This document shows positions 36,202 to 44,428 of a stretch of DNA of 64,000 nucleotides, in pieces. The stretch is from contig CATLHM010000010.1 of NCBI GenBank assembly GCA_949949005.1, positions 1 to 64,000 of the forward strand, written 5' to 3'. A program made the position numbers and the translations under genes. The first letter of the stretch is position 1; the number at the start of each line of letters is the position of its first letter. The DNA comes from an uncultured Lachnospiraceae bacterium (GTDB lineage: Bacteria > Bacillota > Clostridia > Lachnospirales > Lachnospiraceae). The notes beneath the pieces are model-generated. The model was not told the origin of the DNA. It saw nothing but the letters and a program-made list of their open reading frames with translations, and ran no database searches.

Positions 36202-37431
36202 CTAGATTTTCAGGTTCTGCTCCCTGTATTCGCTGGGGGACAATCCGGTTTCTTTCTGAAAAGAGGAAGAAAAGTAGCTTCTGGAGCCAAATGACAATTC
36301 CTCGCTGATCTCCTGAATGCTCATTTTGGTTCCGGAGAGCAATAATTTCGCCTGTCTGATTTTTTCACGCTTGATATAATCCGCTACGCTGCAGCCGGTT
36401 TCATTTTTGAACTTATGGGAAAAATAGTATTCCGTGTACCCGGCCTGGCTGGCAAGTTGGGAGATGGAAAGCTTTTCTTTGACATGCACGGAAATGTATT
36501 CGCAGATGCTTCTGATCTGCCCGGAACCAGTGTCTTTTTCTTTTTCCTGACGTACCCTCTGAACATAATCCTCCATCATGGTCTGGTTTGCGGCGGATAT
36601 TTCGGCAATGGTGGCACAGTCTTCGATCATCTGCATATAGTAGTCGTTCAGGGTATAGGCCACAGAAGGGTTCACGCCGCCTTCTATGGCCGCCCGAGAG
36701 CAGAGGGTCAGAAGGACAATGGAAGAGGACTTTGCCTTGCGCAGAGAATCCCCCACGTCAAAGCGAGGGCCGTCGCTTAGGCTGGAGGAACGGGCAAGGG
36801 CACTCAAATAGTCGGGATTTCCCTGACGCAGCATATTCATAAGTTCCTGCTCTGCCATCCAGATTCCCCTGTGTTCCTGGGTGATCAGGTGAACTTCTGA
36901 GGTGGATAATTTTCGGGAGGTCTTTTCCTGAAAATGCAGGTCGTTTGTGGTGATCCGTTTTCCGGTGATGCAATAATGCAGCATAACCGCATATTGAAAA
37001 AGCTGGTTGGTGGGGATGATCGGAATATTGTCAAAAAGCTTGAACACCTTGATACGGTTGCTGACTGACAGGTTGTGTTTATCCAGTTCTTTTTTGATAT
37101 TCTGGTAGGAATTTCTGCCGGAATAGGCAGGCCCCAATATATGGATGCCGCTTGGGGCATTGCCTTCAAATTCAAACGCAGCGATCCAGATCAGGCCAAG
37201 ATAGTCGTCTATGAACAGGGGATTTTGCAATCCGTTTTCCAGGTGCCTTTTGATGGCGTCCCCAAGGCTTAACAGAACCAGGGCCTCGTCAGCCTCGTCA
37301 CCGTCCACGGCCCGGACTTGCACGGAATCGGAAGGGCCAAGAATGCGTTCCGGCTCATAACTGCGCAGAAAAAGCTTATGATTGCATTGAATCAGTTGCT
37401 GGAAAAAATCCAGTTTCTTTCTAATATTCAT
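36202..37431 (-). CDS. AraC-family transcriptional regulator
   Basis: 409 residues. The last 100 form the AraC double helix-turn-helix (ICEYISVHVKEKLSISQLAS, then SFGSRSYFSSSFQKETGLSPSEYR). The first ~290 residues are an unknown sensing domain rich in helices, unlike the short cupin of AraC itself. The gene starts ATG 37431 with GAGGA upstream, 77 bases after a small gene on the same strand. It is divergent from the GPH sugar transporter, which it probably activates, since that promoter has no good -35 box. Confidence 0.87.
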   Translation of the reverse strand: MNIRKKLDFFQQLIQCNHKLFLRSYEPERILGPSDSVQVRAVDGDEADEALVLLSLGDAIKRHLENGLQNPLFIDDYLGLIWIAAFEFEGNAPSGIHILGPAYSGRNSYQNIKKELDKHNLSVSNRIKVFKLFDNIPIIPTNQLFQYAVMLHYCITGKRITTNDLHFQEKTSRKLSTSEVHLITQEHRGIWMAEQELMNMLRQGNPDYLSALARSSSLSDGPRFDVGDSLRKAKSSSIVLLTLCSRAAIEGGVNPSVAYTLNDYYMQMIEDCATIAEISAANQTMMEDYVQRVRQEKEKDTGSGQIRSICEYISVHVKEKLSISQLASQAGYTEYYFSHKFKNETGCSVADYIKREKIRQAKLLLSGTKMSIQEISEELSFGSRSYFSSSFQKETGLSPSEYREQNLKI

Positions 37432-37508
37432 AGTGTCCTCACTTCCCTATAAAAATTTCCCTATTTCCTCTGTTCTGATAGGTTTCCACATATCCATTGC
37501 AAAGACGG

Positions 37509-37739
37509 CTATTCGTCGAGAAAGTCAGATAAAAGCAGTCTGTCCTTTTCGTTTTCAAAACGGACGGTTCCGCTTCGCAGCAGCTTAGGGGTGGAAGCTA
37601 TAGTACAGAAAATGTACTGGCTGAGTGTGGATTTAAGGGCGATGCGGTCGCCTTCCGTGGTCTCAAAGAGCACTTCCGCGCTGCATTTTTGAACCTGTTT
37701 TAAAAAATTTGCAATATTGATGTTTGGTTTTATGTGCAT
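37509..37739 (-). CDS. Conserved small protein of unknown function, 76 residues
   Basis: Starts MHIKPNINIANFLKQVQ with CAGGAGG 9 bases upstream. The pattern (an N-terminal helix, AEVLFETTEGDRIALKSTLSQYIF, then a C-terminal helix) resembles a small family I have seen in Lachnospiraceae, but I cannot name a function. It lies just before the AraC gene on the same strand, so the two may be co-transcribed. Confidence 0.65.
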   Translation of the reverse strand: MHIKPNINIANFLKQVQKCSAEVLFETTEGDRIALKSTLSQYIFCTIASTPKLLRSGTVRFENEKDRLLLSDFLDE

Positions 37740-37796
37740 GGATTTGGCCTCCTGTCTTATCCTCTTTTTTCAGTATACATGAAAAAAGGAGGCTGT

Positions 37797-37851
37797 GTTA
37801 GAAATTTTTGCATATTCACGAAATAATAAATGAAATCATTGAATTTCTAAC
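37797..37851. promoter_or_regulatory. Perfect inverted repeat between the AraC side and the GPH transporter
   Basis: GTTAGAAATT (37797-37806) and AATTTCTAAC (37842-37851), arms separated by 35 bases. The right arm occupies the -35 position of the transporter promoter, whose -10 is TATAAT at 37873-37878. Confidence 0.5.
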
Positions 37852-37926
37852 ATGGCAATAAGTAGGTTTTTGTATAATCGGTATAGAGAAAAAGCTTACG
37901 CTACGGTTCAAAGGAGGATATGGGTT

Positions 37927-39402
37927 ATGGCTCAAAACAAAGCAAATCAAAGCGAAATTGACGGTGTGCAGTACCGCCGCGCGAAATTGTGGCAGATCAT
38001 CATGGTTGCGTCCAGCGGTATGGTGGGGATGGGATTCTACTGTCTGATCGGCCTTGCAAGCTATTCTGCAAGCATTGGTTTTGGAATTGCGACAGTGGCG
38101 GTGGGAGGCATTTTGACCTTTACCCGGATTTTTGACGCGGTTACGGATCCTTTGCTTGCTTTTATTTATGATAAGGTAAATACTCCTTTCGGTAAAGTCC
38201 GTGTCCTTCTTGCAGGGGGCTGGCTGGTGATGGTGTTTGCCGTGCTCATGATGTTTAGCTGGGCGGCGGGAAAAGGGCATGGAATTGTGGCTTTTATCCT
38301 GCTTTATATGCTCTACATCATCGGTTATACCCTTTACAATATGACAGGGCAGACATTGTTTGCACTGATCACCAATGACCCGAAGCAACGTCCCATGGTG
38401 GGCGTGTGGAGCACGGTCTTTAACTATGTGGTGCCCATTGCCCTGAACATGATATACTATGTGGCGCTGATGCCTAAGTACGGGGGCTTTAACCTGGAAT
38501 TTTTAACGGCTGTCTGCTGGGTGACCATAGGGGTGTCCGCAGTAGGGCTTGTGACCACCTGCATCGGCATTTCCGAGTTCGATAAGCCGGAGAATTTTGC
38601 AGGCACTACGGCAAAGAAGGAAAAACTCAGGCTGAAGGATATGGTCGAAGTGTTAAGAGACAACCGTCCTCTGCAGTGCTATATTGCCTCCGGGGCCTCC
38701 GATAAGATCGCCCAGCAGGTGGCAAGCCAGTCCATCATCAACACCATGCTGGGAGGTATTATCATCGGCGATATGTCGATTTCCACTACCTTGTCTACGG
38801 TAAGCATCATCCCTTCCATCCTGTTTGCCGTTGTGGGCGCCAAGTATGCTGGGAAGCATGGCAACAAGAAAACCATTGTCACATGGACGTATATGTGTAT
38901 TTATGTGACCTGCGCCATGATTCTGTTCTTTGTTTTTTTACATATGGGCGGGAATACCCGCAGTATTTCGGCGACTTTGCCGCTGATGGCAGTCTATGTG
39001 GTGCTGACGCTGGCTCTAAATGGCACGAAAATGTGCGTGACTACCGGGAACAATGCCTTTATGGCAGATGTCATTGATTATGAATTGGATCGGGGCGGCA
39101 AGTATGTTCCGGCGGTGGTATCCGGCGTCTACAGCCTGATTGATAAGCTGGTATCCTCAATCAGCGCCCTGATTGCTACCAGTGCGGTGGCGCTGATCGG
39201 CTATCGGGAGACCATGCCCCAGCCCACGGATGAGCTGACAGGCGGGATCTTCTGGATGACTATGGTGCTTATGTATGGGTTCCCTCTTTTGGGATGGGTG
39301 GTTACCCTGATCGCCATGCGGTTTTGCTCTTTGGATAAAGAAGAGATGGTAAAGGTGCAAAAGCGCATTGCGGACAAGAAAGAGGCGCTGCTTCGGGGGT
39401 GA
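37927..39402 (+). CDS. Sugar:cation symporter, GPH family
   Basis: 491-residue membrane protein of the glycoside-pentoside-hexuronide:cation symporter family (MelB/XynB-like), with about 12 membrane segments. The early GILTFTRIFDAVTDPLLAFIYDKV has the family's D-A-x-x-D-P motif (about residue 66) that binds the coupling cation. ATG 37927 follows AAGGAGG at 9 bases. It is the only sugar transporter in the 26-kb carbohydrate region, so it likely brings in the glycoside or oligosaccharide that the nearby cytoplasmic hydrolases cut. Confidence 0.9.
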   Translation: MAQNKANQSEIDGVQYRRAKLWQIIMVASSGMVGMGFYCLIGLASYSASIGFGIATVAVGGILTFTRIFDAVTDPLLAFIYDKVNTPFGKVRVLLAGGWLVMVFAVLMMFSWAAGKGHGIVAFILLYMLYIIGYTLYNMTGQTLFALITNDPKQRPMVGVWSTVFNYVVPIALNMIYYVALMPKYGGFNLEFLTAVCWVTIGVSAVGLVTTCIGISEFDKPENFAGTTAKKEKLRLKDMVEVLRDNRPLQCYIASGASDKIAQQVASQSIINTMLGGIIIGDMSISTTLSTVSIIPSILFAVVGAKYAGKHGNKKTIVTWTYMCIYVTCAMILFFVFLHMGGNTRSISATLPLMAVYVVLTLALNGTKMCVTTGNNAFMADVIDYELDRGGKYVPAVVSGVYSLIDKLVSSISALIATSAVALIGYRETMPQPTDELTGGIFWMTMVLMYGFPLLGWVVTLIAMRFCSLDKEEMVKVQKRIADKKEALLRG

Positions 39403-39425
39403 TGCAGGCAGGGGACAGGTCAACG

Positions 39426-39463
39426 AAAGCCCCAGGGGTTCATTTAGCTCCTGGGGCTTTTTT
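39426..39463 (+). terminator. Terminator after the GPH transporter gene
   Basis: AAAGCCCCAGG (39426-39436) pairs with CCTGGGGCTTT (39450-39460), followed by a T run to 39463. Confidence 0.9.
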
Positions 39464-39464
39464 C

Positions 39465-39528
39465 TGCCTGGAAAATTTTTTGTCTGGAATATTCTCTGTC
39501 TAGAAAATTTTCTTTCTAGAAAAGAGGT
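39465..39528. repeat. Four tandem 16-base units
   Basis: Units begin TGCCTGGAAAATTTTT, TGTCTGGAATATTCTC, TGTCTAGAAAATTTTC and TTTCTAGAAAAGAGGT. They lie between the terminator of the GPH gene and the end of the convergent GH1 gene. Confidence 0.7.
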
Positions 39529-39552
39529 AATCCGTCTTGCCGGGATAAAATC

Positions 39553-40896
39553 CTACCCCCGATATTCCCCAAGAAATCCAAGGCTCTCCTTCGGCTGCCG
39601 CGTCTGGGTTTTCCGGTCAACGGCAATCAGCCCGAAGGTCATGGAGTACCCCTTCTGCCACTCAAAATTATCCAGAAGGCTCCAATGGAAATATCCCTTT
39701 ACCGGAAGGCCGTCCCGGATACAGCTTTGCACCCCCGCAAGAGCCTGCTCTATAAAGGCGATGCGCCGCCCATCGTCGGCAGTGGCGATTCCGTTTTCCG
39801 TGACGATCAGCTCTTTTTTGAAGTCCATGGCAACCCTGCGGATCACATTTTCCAAAGCCCTGGGATAAAATTCATAATTCATCTGGGTAAGTTCCGCGCC
39901 CTCGGGAGCAGGGAGCGACCCATCCGGCCCCATGAGGGAGCGGGTGTAGTTTTGCACCCCGAGGAAGTCGTCATTTTGGAGGTAAGGGAGATAGTGGAGA
40001 AATTCATCCTCCCATTCCCTGCGGGCCTTTTCTTCTCCCCCGGCCAGGGGCTGGATATCGTGGAGGCTTAAGGTAAGCCCCACTTTGATCTGAGGGCAAA
40101 GTTCCCTGATGACGGCGCGTGCCGCCTCATGAGCGCGGCATACGATTTTGTCCCCTTTCGGGGTGCGCATGGAAGTGAAGTTTTCCACCTTTTCCACGCC
40201 GAAAACCTTCATATTTTCCTCGGCGGCGGCCTGCTGCCCCGCCATCATTTTTTCCAGATTGATGCCTACCTGTACCGTGCCGTCGGAGGATTTGCCACAG
40301 CTCTGGGTTTCTGAACCCTGAGTTTTTGAGTCCTGAGCATTGGCAGCCTGTGCCCTGGCGGCCTGGGCCTGTATCTGCAACATATAGCGTTTGGCGATGG
40401 CCGCTACCTGGATTCCCATGTTTGCCTCGTTAATGGTGCAGACATAATGAAGCTGATCCCCCAGCTTCCCAATAGTATAGCGGACATAGCGGGCGAAATC
40501 TTCAATGGTGGATTCCGCTTCCCAGCCGCCCTTTCCGATCAGCCATTTGGGGCTGGAAAAATGGTGCAGCGTTACCACGGGCTCTAAGCCGTATTCCCGG
40601 CAGCAACGGATGACGTCCAGGTAATGCTCCGCTTCTTTATCGTCGAAGAACCCTTCCCTGGGTTCGATCCGTGCCCACTCCACAGAAAAGCGATAGGCGT
40701 TTAGCCCGGCCTTTGCCATGAGCCTGATATCCTCCCGATAGCGGTGGTAATGGTCAACCGCATCCAGGGATGGCTCCACGTAGCTGGTGTGCTCCATCTG
40801 CTCCATGGCCCAGCAGTCGCTGTTTGCGTTGTTCCCCTCTACCTGATGGGCCGCAGTGGCAGCCCCCAAAAGAAAATCCGTTGAAAATTTGTCCAT
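39553..40896 (-). CDS. Beta-glucosidase, glycoside hydrolase family 1
   Basis: 447-residue cytoplasmic TIM-barrel enzyme that removes beta-linked glucose, galactose or their phosphates. Start MDKFSTDFLLGAATAAHQVEG; acid/base Glu in CTINEANMG (about 165; most members have NEP, here NEA); nucleophile Glu in LIVTENGIAT. A stretch of about 35 residues rich in Ala, Gln, Ser and Thr (about 180-218) is inserted after the acid/base strand and is unusual for the family. The ATG at 40896 has GAGGAGG before it; the longer frame to 40926 lacks support. Confidence 0.9.
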   Translation of the reverse strand: MDKFSTDFLLGAATAAHQVEGNNANSDCWAMEQMEHTSYVEPSLDAVDHYHRYREDIRLMAKAGLNAYRFSVEWARIEPREGFFDDKEAEHYLDVIRCCREYGLEPVVTLHHFSSPKWLIGKGGWEAESTIEDFARYVRYTIGKLGDQLHYVCTINEANMGIQVAAIAKRYMLQIQAQAARAQAANAQDSKTQGSETQSCGKSSDGTVQVGINLEKMMAGQQAAAEENMKVFGVEKVENFTSMRTPKGDKIVCRAHEAARAVIRELCPQIKVGLTLSLHDIQPLAGGEEKARREWEDEFLHYLPYLQNDDFLGVQNYTRSLMGPDGSLPAPEGAELTQMNYEFYPRALENVIRRVAMDFKKELIVTENGIATADDGRRIAFIEQALAGVQSCIRDGLPVKGYFHWSLLDNFEWQKGYSMTFGLIAVDRKTQTRQPKESLGFLGEYRG

Positions 40897-40925
40897 GTCA
40901 GTTCCTCCTCGCCTGTGCCGCAGCA

Positions 40926-40952
40926 TAGTGAACGGCAGATTATTTTGTCGTT
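40926..40952. repeat. Intergenic palindrome, family copy 3
   Basis: Left arm TAGTGAACGGCAGA matches the family well, loop TTAT, right arm TTTGTCGTT; outer right arm diverged, so only 9 bases pair. Confidence 0.65.
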
Positions 40953-41220
40953 GGCTTTACGATTGATTCCGCCTTTTTTTCATTATAGTACAAAGAAAGG
41001 AAGGGGGTGTGAAGAAATTCGTGTTCCTGTTATAAAAATAATCAGGTTTTTTCCTTAATTTAAAAACACTTTGTGGAAACAGTGAACGCATGGACGGAAT
41101 GAAAAGGGTAAAATGAAAGCAGATCATAGGGGAACCGTCTATAAGAACATGGTAAACGGCAAGATAATTTGCGTTCGCTATAAAAAGGAAGGGAGCCTAA
41201 ATAAGGAAAGGAGCCGAAGG
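40953..41220. other. Intergenic region between the divergent GH1 and GH2 genes
   Basis: Besides palindrome copy 3 it has AT-rich runs near 41030-41080, but I see no confident promoter for either gene. The GH2 ribosome site AAAGGAG lies near 41207. Confidence 0.4.
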
Positions 41221-43542
41221 ATGAGAAGAGTAACGGAGTTAAAGGAGAACTGGATTTTTATAAAAGAGGCTGGGGACGCGGGCAAGGCAGCCGCTGCAGA
41301 AGGGGTTTTGGTGTCTTTGCCCCACACCTGGAATGCCCTGGACGGGCAGGACGGCGGGAACGATTATCACAGGGGAAGATGCGGGTATCGTCTCGCTCTG
41401 GACAGCCCGGCGCTTGCGGAGGGTGAAAGGGCTTATCTGGAATTTGACGGCGCGGCCATGACGGCTGAGGTTTATCTAAATGGTGAAAAGCTGGCCCGCC
41501 ATGAGGGCGGCTATTCCAGATTCCGGGTGGAAATCACAGAAGGGCTTGCGGAAAAAGAAAATACCTTGCTGGTGGCTGTGGACAATTCGGATAATGGCCG
41601 GGTCTATCCTCAGAAAGCGGATTTTACTTTTTATGGCGGGCTTTACCGCATGGTACGGCTGGTGGTGGTGCCGAAGAGCCATTTTGCCATGGATTACTAC
41701 GGTGGGGACGGAATTAAGGTTACGCCCCGGGTGGCTCTCGCCGGAGACGAGAAGAACAGTGCAAGAGCGGGCAACAGTGGAAGTGAAGGCAGCAGTGCGG
41801 GCACAGGTAACAGTGGAACCGCAGACAACAGTGCAAGCACAGGCAGCAGTGCAAGCGCAGACATCACCGTGGAGGTTTGGACCGTGGGCGGCGGGGAATA
41901 TGTGGACATCACTGTGGCGCAGGAGACGAAGCGGGCGGCAGTGACGGAAGGGTATGCAAAAGCGGAGTTTCACCTTGAAAAGGTGCATTTGTGGGACGGC
42001 GTGGAGGATCCCTATCTGTATACTGCGAGGGCAGAGCTGGAGAGCGGGGATGCGGTGGAAACCCGCTTTGGATGCAGAGATTTTCGGATCGACCCCCAGG
42101 AGGGCTTTCTCTTAAACGGCAGGCCTTATCCTCTCCGGGGCGTCAGCCGCCATCAGGACAGGACAGGGGCAGGCAATGCCCTGACTCTTGCAATGCATCG
42201 GGAGGATATGGAAATTGTAAAGGAGATCGGGGCTAATACCCTGCGCCTGGCACATTACCAGCATGCCCAGGAATTTTATGATCTGTGCGACGAAAAGGGG
42301 ATTGTTGTCTGGGCGGAAATCCCTTATATTACTATGCATATGAAGGGCGGCAGGGAAAATACCATCAGCCAGATGCGGGAGCTGATCGTCCAGAATTACA
42401 ACCATCCCTCCATTGTCTGCTGGGGGCTTTCTAATGAGATCACGGCGGCAAGCGCGGTAAATGAAGAATTATTGGAAAACCACAAAGCATTGAACCGGTT
42501 GTGCCATGAATTGGACCCTACAAGGAAAACGGTAATGGCAAATGTTTTTATGTTGGAAACAGACAGTCCGATTCTGGAAATACCGGATGTAAACAGCTAC
42601 AATCTGTATTTTGGCTGGTATGTGGGAGAGATGAGCCAGACGGATGAATTTTTCGATGAATACCACAGCAGGTTTCCCAGGCGCTGTATCGGATTTTCCG
42701 AGTACGGGGCGGATGCCAATCCGGCTTACCATTCTTCCAATCCGGACAGGGGGGACTATACGGAGGAGTACCAGTGCCTGTATCATGAGCATATGCTGCG
42801 CATGATCGAGAAACGTCCCTGGCTCTGGGCAACCCACGCCTGGAATCTGTTTGATTTCGCAGCGGACGGACGCGACGAGGGCGGCAAGCACGGGGAGAAT
42901 CAAAAAGGGCTGGTGACCATGGACCGCAGGTTGAAAAAAGATGCCTTTTATGTATATAAAGCGTATTGGAGCAAGGAGGCCTTTGTACACCTATGCGGAC
43001 GGCGGTATGTGGAGCGGGCGGAGGATGTGACGGAAGTGAAAGTGTATTCCAATCAGCCCCAGGTGTCGCTGTATGTGGACGGGAAGCTGGCGGAGGAGAA
43101 AACGGGCAGCCGAATCTTTCTTTTTCAAGTCCCGATTTCAGGAGAGCATCAAATTGCGGCGCAGGCCGGGGAATGCAGGGATGAGATCACTGTAAGGAAG
43201 GTGGCAAAGGCCAATAAGGACTATCAGTTCGTGAAGGAAGGGGATATCGTCAACTGGTTTGATCAGGAGGATTTCCGAAGGGACTGCTATTCCGTCGGGG
43301 ATACCCTTGGGGAGATCGCCAAAAGCCCGGAGGCAAACGCCATTGTGCAGAAACTGATGGCAAAGGCCTCCGCCAGCCGCGGGGATGTGGCAGAGAGCGT
43401 GAAGGATAATCCGGCTCTCCAGCGAATGATGCAGCGGATGACCCTGCAGAGCCTGTTAAAGCAGGCGGGGGATGTGATGAAACCGGAAGAGATCAGGGCG
43501 CTCAACGATGCCCTGCAAAAAATCAGGAAGGTATCTGATTGA
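41221..43542 (+). CDS. Glycoside hydrolase family 2 protein (beta-galactosidase/glucuronidase type)
   Basis: 773 residues, no signal peptide. N-terminal sugar-binding beta domain (about 1-175), Ig-like domain, TIM barrel with acid/base Glu406 (WGLSNEITA) and nucleophile Glu494 (GFSEYGADANP), then extra C-terminal beta and helical segments. Residues 179-214 are six perfect-length hexapeptide repeats (NSARAG-like) coded by six 18-base tandem units, an unusual insertion at the edge of the Ig-like domain. ATG 41221 has AAAGGAG before it. First gene of a dense operon reaching 50100. Sugar specificity is uncertain within GH2. Confidence 0.9.
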   Translation: MRRVTELKENWIFIKEAGDAGKAAAAEGVLVSLPHTWNALDGQDGGNDYHRGRCGYRLALDSPALAEGERAYLEFDGAAMTAEVYLNGEKLARHEGGYSRFRVEITEGLAEKENTLLVAVDNSDNGRVYPQKADFTFYGGLYRMVRLVVVPKSHFAMDYYGGDGIKVTPRVALAGDEKNSARAGNSGSEGSSAGTGNSGTADNSASTGSSASADITVEVWTVGGGEYVDITVAQETKRAAVTEGYAKAEFHLEKVHLWDGVEDPYLYTARAELESGDAVETRFGCRDFRIDPQEGFLLNGRPYPLRGVSRHQDRTGAGNALTLAMHREDMEIVKEIGANTLRLAHYQHAQEFYDLCDEKGIVVWAEIPYITMHMKGGRENTISQMRELIVQNYNHPSIVCWGLSNEITAASAVNEELLENHKALNRLCHELDPTRKTVMANVFMLETDSPILEIPDVNSYNLYFGWYVGEMSQTDEFFDEYHSRFPRRCIGFSEYGADANPAYHSSNPDRGDYTEEYQCLYHEHMLRMIEKRPWLWATHAWNLFDFAADGRDEGGKHGENQKGLVTMDRRLKKDAFYVYKAYWSKEAFVHLCGRRYVERAEDVTEVKVYSNQPQVSLYVDGKLAEEKTGSRIFLFQVPISGEHQIAAQAGECRDEITVRKVAKANKDYQFVKEGDIVNWFDQEDFRRDCYSVGDTLGEIAKSPEANAIVQKLMAKASASRGDVAESVKDNPALQRMMQRMTLQSLLKQAGDVMKPEEIRALNDALQKIRKVSD
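41755..41862 (+). repeat. Six 18-base tandem units inside the GH2 gene
   Basis: Units of 18 bases beginning AACAGT or AGCAGT, coding for NSARAG, NSGSEG, SSAGTG, NSGTAD, NSASTG and SSASAD. Copy number could change without shifting the frame. Confidence 0.9.
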
Positions 43543-43567
43543 CAATATCCAAAAGGAGGAAGATACA

Positions 43568-44416
43568 ATGGCTGTGAGGGCAGTGCAGCAGATCATGCTT
43601 GGAACGGTGACGGCAAATAAGGCGCAGGCAGCGGAAACTCTTTCCGCCATCAAAAAGGCGGGCTATGACGGGATCGAGCTCAACGGATTCATGATCCGTC
43701 CCACGTCGCTCATGGTGCGCACGATGACGAAACTGGCAGGGATGCCTGTGGGAAAGGGCGGCCATCTGGACTGGAAGAGCCTGACAAAGCAGGCCGGGCT
43801 TTGTGTGGTAAGCGTCCACGAGGATCTGGGGACGATCCAGAGGGAAACGGATCGGGTGATAGAGGAAGCGAAAGATTTCGGGACAAAATATGTGGTGGTG
43901 ACGGGGATGTACCGTTTTGATTATTCCGATGAAAAAGCGGTGCAGAAGCTGGCAGAGGATTTAAACCACGCCGGAAAGCAGCTCAGGCAGGGCGGTATTG
44001 CCCTGCTCTATCACAACCATAACTGTGAATTTCGCAAGGTTTCCGGGACAAAGACGGCATATCGGCTTTTGATGGAGGAAACGGATCCGGAATATGTGAA
44101 CTTTGAATTTGATTCTTACTGGCCCACGGAGGCGGGGGCGGATGCCCTTTCCCTGATGAAACAGTTGGGGGAGAGGATGAAGCTTTACCATATCAATGAC
44201 CGGGGGACGAGAGTGCAGGGAGCCTCCATGACGCCGATCCTGAAATCGGACAGCATGGAACTTGGCTTCGGAAACATGGATTTGCCCTCCCTTGCAGGGC
44301 AGGCAAAGGCAGCGGGGGTGGATGCGGTCATTCTGGAAAGCCACAAGAACTGGGCGGACAAATCTCCGATCAAATCGCTCCAGCTTTCCGCAAAGTTTAT
44401 GAAGGAATATGTATAG
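43568..44416 (+). CDS. Sugar phosphate isomerase/epimerase-like TIM barrel protein
   Basis: 282 residues, AP-endonuclease-2-type TIM barrel (xylose-isomerase-like). Metal-site residues are seen in VSVHEDLG, LLYHNHNCEF (about 151-160), FEFDSYW and LYHINDRG, and in VILESHKNW near the end. It starts ATG 43568 after AAAGGAGG, 25 bases behind the GH2 gene, and the GH78 gene starts 12 bases after it. It may convert a released or oxidised sugar; proteins of this fold also take part in keto-glycoside cleavage, but nothing here decides that. Confidence 0.82.
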   Translation: MAVRAVQQIMLGTVTANKAQAAETLSAIKKAGYDGIELNGFMIRPTSLMVRTMTKLAGMPVGKGGHLDWKSLTKQAGLCVVSVHEDLGTIQRETDRVIEEAKDFGTKYVVVTGMYRFDYSDEKAVQKLAEDLNHAGKQLRQGGIALLYHNHNCEFRKVSGTKTAYRLLMEETDPEYVNFEFDSYWPTEAGADALSLMKQLGERMKLYHINDRGTRVQGASMTPILKSDSMELGFGNMDLPSLAGQAKAAGVDAVILESHKNWADKSPIKSLQLSAKFMKEYV

Positions 44417-44428
44417 AGAGGTAAGGGC

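Noticed and set aside
39368-39868. 166-residue plus-strand frame over the end of the GH1 gene
   Set aside because: It is antisense to GH1, includes a terminator and the 16-base repeats, and has an improbable composition.
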